From NCBI GenBank assembly GCA_050178015.1, contig JBFXGM010000004.1, forward strand, positions 62,001 to 126,000: a DNA stretch of 64,000 nt. Direction: 5' to 3'. Position numbers and translations under genes: made by a program. Shown piece by piece: positions 60,834-64,000 of the stretch (the first letter of the stretch is position 1; the number at the start of each line of letters is the position of its first letter). The DNA comes from Gaoshiqia sp050178015 (lineage in GTDB: Bacteria; Bacteroidota; Bacteroidia; Bacteroidales; Prolixibacteraceae). The notes under the pieces are model-generated. The model did not search any database. It had not been told where the DNA came from and saw nothing but the letters and a program-made list of their open reading frames with translations.

Positions 60834-62177
60834 CTATTCTCCGCTCAGTTTTTCCTGTGGGTTTTCAGCCTTGAAGGAGGCGGCGAAGGTGGCGCCCACG
60901 ATAGCCAGACAAAGGAAAGCCGCCCAAGCGTATGAGCCCAGCCTGGTGTACGAAGCGCTGAAAAGCAGTGGCCCCAGCGCACTGAAAAACACCAGCGCAC
61001 TCATGGCAAAACCACTGATGGCGCCCAGGTGTTCGCGACCGTAAAAGCGGGGCCACACCACGGCTGCCAGTACGCTGAACAAGCCACCTACGATGCCGTT
61101 GCCAATTATCAGGAACAGGTATGGTAAGCCGGGCGACAACGCTGACAGGCTCGATAGTGCAATGATCTGGCCAGCCAAAAAGACCATCAATAAATATTTT
61201 AGTTTGATGTGGTCGCTCAGCCAGCCACCGGCCAGCGAAATAAAGACCGAAATGGCCGAAGTGGGCAGAAAAACCGCCAGGGCGGTAGTTTTGTCCATCC
61301 CGGCAGTTTCAAAAATGGAAACAATATTGAAGGTAAATCCCGTGATCGTGAGCGATTGCATGGAAAGCGCAATCACAAACACCCAGAACGGGAAGGTGCG
61401 TTGGGCTTCTTTCAGCGAAAACTGTTTGACCGGTTCGTAGGCAATGTGTTGCGGGTTTTTCTCATTCGGGTCAACCGGTTCCCCGTCGGGCCTCAATTCG
61501 CAATCTTCGGGGTTATCGCGGAAAAACAGGAACACCAGCACGCTGAAACCAAAACCGGTAATCAGGGCCAAAATGATCCAGGCTCCCCGCCAGCTGTAAC
61601 TTTCTATGAAAAAGTCAAATACCAGCGGGGCGATTGCAAAGCCCAGTGAGGTGAAAACGCTGCTGATGCCGTTGGCAAAACCTCTGCGGCGGGAGAACCA
61701 TTTCATCATCATGTTGCGTGAAAGCATGGTGAGCACACCCTGTCCGCTGAAACGGACCAAAAAGAATCCTGCCGTGATGAAAAAGAAACTCAGGTAGAAC
61801 TGAAAATCGGTTAGGGCAAGAAGTTTTCCCAGTCCAATGGCAATTCGGTCAACCTGGCTGAGCAGGATGAGTGTGCTACCCAGCGCCAGGGTAATACCTA
61901 CGCCCAGCCAGCGAGCCCCGATGCGGTCGTACCATTTCCCAGCCTTGGTAAGCATAAACGAACTGGCAATGGTACCAATCAGGTAGGCGGTGCTTAATTC
62001 GTTGCGGCTCAGTTTCAGGGCGCCGATCAGATGGTCGGTGAACGTGGACACTCCCATGGTTTGCCCGGGAACACTCATGATGACCCCCAGCGTGCCCCAA
62101 AGCACGATAAACCAGCCGTAAAAGACAGGTGATTTGGTGGGGGAAAAGGGGAAATGATTATAGCGTTGCTTGATCAA
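60834..62177 (-). CDS. MFS transporter
   Basis: 447 residues with twelve predicted membrane segments. The block YGWFIVLWGTLGVIMSVPGQTMGV at the start and the loop KWYDRIGARWLGVG between segments 2 and 3 are MFS features; FSRRRGFANGISSVFTSLGF is the second-half-like conserved stretch. The layout recalls OFA/monocarboxylate-type porters, but substrate cannot be read. TAAGTTTG lies 16 bp upstream. Confidence 0.87.
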   Translation of the reverse strand: MIKQRYNHFPFSPTKSPVFYGWFIVLWGTLGVIMSVPGQTMGVSTFTDHLIGALKLSRNELSTAYLIGTIASSFMLTKAGKWYDRIGARWLGVGITLALGSTLILLSQVDRIAIGLGKLLALTDFQFYLSFFFITAGFFLVRFSGQGVLTMLSRNMMMKWFSRRRGFANGISSVFTSLGFAIAPLVFDFFIESYSWRGAWIILALITGFGFSVLVFLFFRDNPEDCELRPDGEPVDPNEKNPQHIAYEPVKQFSLKEAQRTFPFWVFVIALSMQSLTITGFTFNIVSIFETAGMDKTTALAVFLPTSAISVFISLAGGWLSDHIKLKYLLMVFLAGQIIALSSLSALSPGLPYLFLIIGNGIVGGLFSVLAAVVWPRFYGREHLGAISGFAMSALVFFSALGPLLFSASYTRLGSYAWAAFLCLAIVGATFAASFKAENPQEKLSGE

Positions 62178-62193
62178 AACAGTAATTTTTGTG

Positions 62194-62201
62194 CAAACTT
62201 A
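62194..62201 (-). promoter_or_regulatory. -7 type promoter element for the MFS gene
   Basis: Minus-strand TAAGTTTG fits TAnnTTTG and ends 16 bp before the start, a short but possible leader. Confidence 0.4.
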
Positions 62202-62303
62202 CCGCTTAAATAGTCAAGCGGTGCCAGAGTTTGAACAATCTGTCAAACGTTTTCCGATTTTTTAATATTCAGTCGCGAAAAGCAACGTTGTTATGGATGC
62301 CGG

Positions 62304-62822
62304 TTAATTCCTGTTTAATATACTTTGCAGGGCGCCCGATTCCCGCAGATAGCCCTTGCCTGCCAGTTGGGCCAGATCTGCTGCAGAGAAATTACCTTTC
62401 ACGTAAATCAAGGCTTTGTCATTTCCATTTGTCAGGATGAGCAGCTCATTGATGCGATCTTTCTTTTTCATATTGGCCAGGATGCGGATATCGTCGCCAG
62501 CTGATTTTACAGCCATGAGTTCGGTGTAGTTTTCCTGGTCGATTAATGGCTTCAACTCGTTGTAGAAGTTGAGGTCCCGATAGTTTTTCCGGTCCTCCAC
62601 CGAAAGTATTTTTACCTGATCTACCTGGCGCAGCAGGCGCTCTTCTTCCGGCTCCAGGGATTGTCCCCAGGTAGCTGTGCGGATCAAAAAGCCCGGGATG
62701 GTCATGGAAACGATTCCATCCTGGTGGTTGTATTTCGAAAAAGCTGCATCGATTGTTGTTTTCCTGGTACAGGAAAAAAGCAGCAGCAGGACAGGTATCG
62801 CCCAAAGCAGTCGGATCTTCAT
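62304..62822 (-). CDS. DUF4252 family lipoprotein
   Basis: 172 residues. The leader LLWAIPVLLLLFSCTRK ends in a lipobox. The mature part follows the DUF4252 plan (DGIVSMTIPGFLIRTATW, then VKSAGDDIRILANMKKKDRIN and ALIYVKGNFSAADLAQL). In Bacteroidota such genes often sit near anti-sigma factor loci, but none is here. It starts 15 bp after the stop of the S9 peptidase and reads in the same direction. Function unknown. Confidence 0.85.
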   Translation of the reverse strand: MKIRLLWAIPVLLLLFSCTRKTTIDAAFSKYNHQDGIVSMTIPGFLIRTATWGQSLEPEEERLLRQVDQVKILSVEDRKNYRDLNFYNELKPLIDQENYTELMAVKSAGDDIRILANMKKKDRINELLILTNGNDKALIYVKGNFSAADLAQLAGKGYLRESGALQSILNRN

Positions 62823-62837
62823 TTTTATACCTTGTGT

Positions 62838-64000
62838 TTAATAACCAAATTCTTTCCCTTTTTCCAGCGCCGGAAGTCCGTATTTCATCCATCCGGGCAT
62901 TGGATCGCTTTTCAGGTAATGGTCGAAAAATTGCTTCATCCGGCGGCTCAGGTCCATGCGGTTTTCCCAGCTTTCCTTTTTCAGGTTGTGGGGTTCGTTG
63001 TTGTAATTGAGCAGCCAGGCCGGTTTGTTCAGGCGGCGCATGGCAACAAACAGCTCAATTCCCTGGTACCAGGGCACGGCGCCGTCCTGGTCGTTGTGCA
63101 TCATCAGCAAAGGCGTATTGATTTTGGGCGCGTAAAAAAGCGGCGAATTCTCGATGTACTGAATCGGTTTTTCCCACAGCGTTCCGCCAATCCGGCTTTG
63201 GGTGTTTTCGTATTGAAACATGCGCGAGAGACCTGTTTCCCAGCGAATTCCACCGTAAGCGCTGGTCATGTTGCTAACCGGCGCTCCGGCCATGGCGGCT
63301 GCAAACAGGTCGGTTTGGCCAATCAGGTAGGCCGTTTGGTAGCCGCCCCAGCTTTGCCCCTGGATGCCGATCCGGTTTTTGTCAATAAAAGGGAACTGGT
63401 TGATCAGAAAGCTGGTGCCGCTCACCACGGCGTTAAACGCGCTTTGCCCCGGATACCCGGTTTGGTAGGTGATGTCGGGCACAAAAACCAGGTAGCCGTT
63501 GCTGGCATAAAACGTTTTATTGATGATCGACCGGCTGGGAGAAGGCAGGAAGTGCCGGTGCAATTCTTCGGAGCTTCGTTCGTAAAAATAAACGATCATC
63601 GGGTAGGATAAATTCGGGTTGAAATCTTCGGGGTAATACAGGATTCCGTGCAACTGTTCGCCCGAAAAGGAAGTCCAGCTCACCAACTGGTTTCTCGCCC
63701 AGTTAAACCCGGCTTGTTGCGGGTTGGCATCCGATAGTTTACGGGGGTGGCCGAAGGTCGGGTCACTGGTCCAAAGATCGGGGAATAGCGTACAGCTTTC
63801 TTTGCGCCAAATCAGCCGACCGGCGTCTTTGGCTTTTTTTACCTCGCTGAACCGGTAATCTTCCAGTAAGTGCAATTTAGGGGCTTTTACCAATTTGGTA
63901 TCTACGGTAAAGAATCCCGAAGCTTTGTTTCGTTCGTCAAAACCGTTGACCAGGATCTCGCCGTCGGCAATGAACTTTTCTTCCGGATCGGTTTTTACGT
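62838..64000 (-). CDS. S9 (prolyl oligopeptidase) family peptidase, C-terminal part
   Basis: The frame is open from the right edge, giving about 387 residues of the C-terminal catalytic domain. The nucleophile Ser lies in GIQGQSWGGYQTAYL, the Asp in MMHNDQDGAVPW and the His in NNEPHNLKKE. The missing N-terminal part should be a beta-propeller. S9 enzymes cut short peptides. Reading begins mid-gene, so the start, signal peptide and full length are beyond the window. Apparent starts inside the fragment are not the true start. Confidence 0.9.
   Translation of the reverse strand, partial: VKTDPEEKFIADGEILVNGFDERNKASGFFTVDTKLVKAPKLHLLEDYRFSEVKKAKDAGRLIWRKESCTLFPDLWTSDPTFGHPRKLSDANPQQAGFNWARNQLVSWTSFSGEQLHGILYYPEDFNPNLSYPMIVYFYERSSEELHRHFLPSPSRSIINKTFYASNGYLVFVPDITYQTGYPGQSAFNAVVSGTSFLINQFPFIDKNRIGIQGQSWGGYQTAYLIGQTDLFAAAMAGAPVSNMTSAYGGIRWETGLSRMFQYENTQSRIGGTLWEKPIQYIENSPLFYAPKINTPLLMMHNDQDGAVPWYQGIELFVAMRRLNKPAWLLNYNNEPHNLKKESWENRMDLSRRMKQFFDHYLKSDPMPGWMKYGLPALEKGKEFGY

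Noticed and set aside
1..64000. tRNA or rRNA genes
   Set aside because: No cloverleaf-like or rRNA-like stretch was recognised by eye; a scan with a dedicated tool was not possible.

Overview
The window reads as a chromosome segment of a Bacteroidota bacterium, most like the Bacteroidales/Marinilabiliales side of the phylum. The evidence is the block nadK - DUF6089 - uppS - bamA - two ompH genes - murI, a one-polypeptide hybrid two-component sensor with beta-propellers and an AraC domain, many lipoproteins with short N-terminal leaders, and start-proximal -7 elements of the TAnnTTTG type. Species cannot be given. No rRNA, tRNA, integrase, transposase or CRISPR array was seen.

Region 1 (1-14914) is the most unusual part. 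It is a tightly spaced, all-plus-strand run of about fifteen genes made mostly of effector-like and unrecognised proteins. It holds a protein with the leader typical of DUF4157/eCIS-associated proteins, a subtilisin-like protease with two P-domains, a small protein resembling the trypsin-co-occurring (trypco) families, a caspase-like protease, a membrane protein, two exported proteins (one rich in TPR-like helices), a CHAP/NlpC-like amidase with a peptidoglycan-binding domain, three proteins sharing a short N-terminal motif, a large protein with a cationic C-terminal half, a small membrane protein and a patatin-like lipase. A PAS-LuxR regulator faces the run and its stop codon overlaps the lipase stop. 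I infer a multi-effector conflict or injection-associated system; this is not proven.

Region 2 (16006-40354) is mostly housekeeping: ridA, a sensor kinase, a class IV aminotransferase, class I fumarase, pdxJ, a CBS protein, nadK, outer-membrane biogenesis (bamA, ompH), uppS, murI, a sugar nucleotidyltransferase, a gamma carbonic anhydrase, a 2-oxoacid:ferredoxin oxidoreductase pair, and a 992-residue PEP/pyruvate-binding protein with receiver domains. It ends with a WecA-like membrane protein lacking the catalytic motifs and a cytidylyltransferase-GHMP kinase fusion.

Region 3 (40497-55233) holds a GxxExxY protein, gmd, and a pectin-degradation locus: SGNH rhamnogalacturonan acetylesterase-like protein, GH43, an acetylesterase-like hydrolase, two GH28 polygalacturonase-like enzymes, and a DUF4861 lipoprotein, all on the minus strand, facing a hybrid two-component regulator. 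The shared regulatory region carries 24 copies of a 14-bp unit. No SusC/SusD pair is in the window. Other word-like short repeats cluster between the acetylesterase and the GH43 gene.

Region 4 (55234-64000) has a 46-bp near-perfect palindrome, a HepT/MntA-type pair, an ArsC/LMW-PTP-like protein with an altered P-loop, aminopeptidase P, a cytidylate-kinase-like protein, a DUF1080-PHP fusion lipoprotein, an MFS transporter, a DUF4252 lipoprotein and a truncated S9 peptidase that runs off the right edge.
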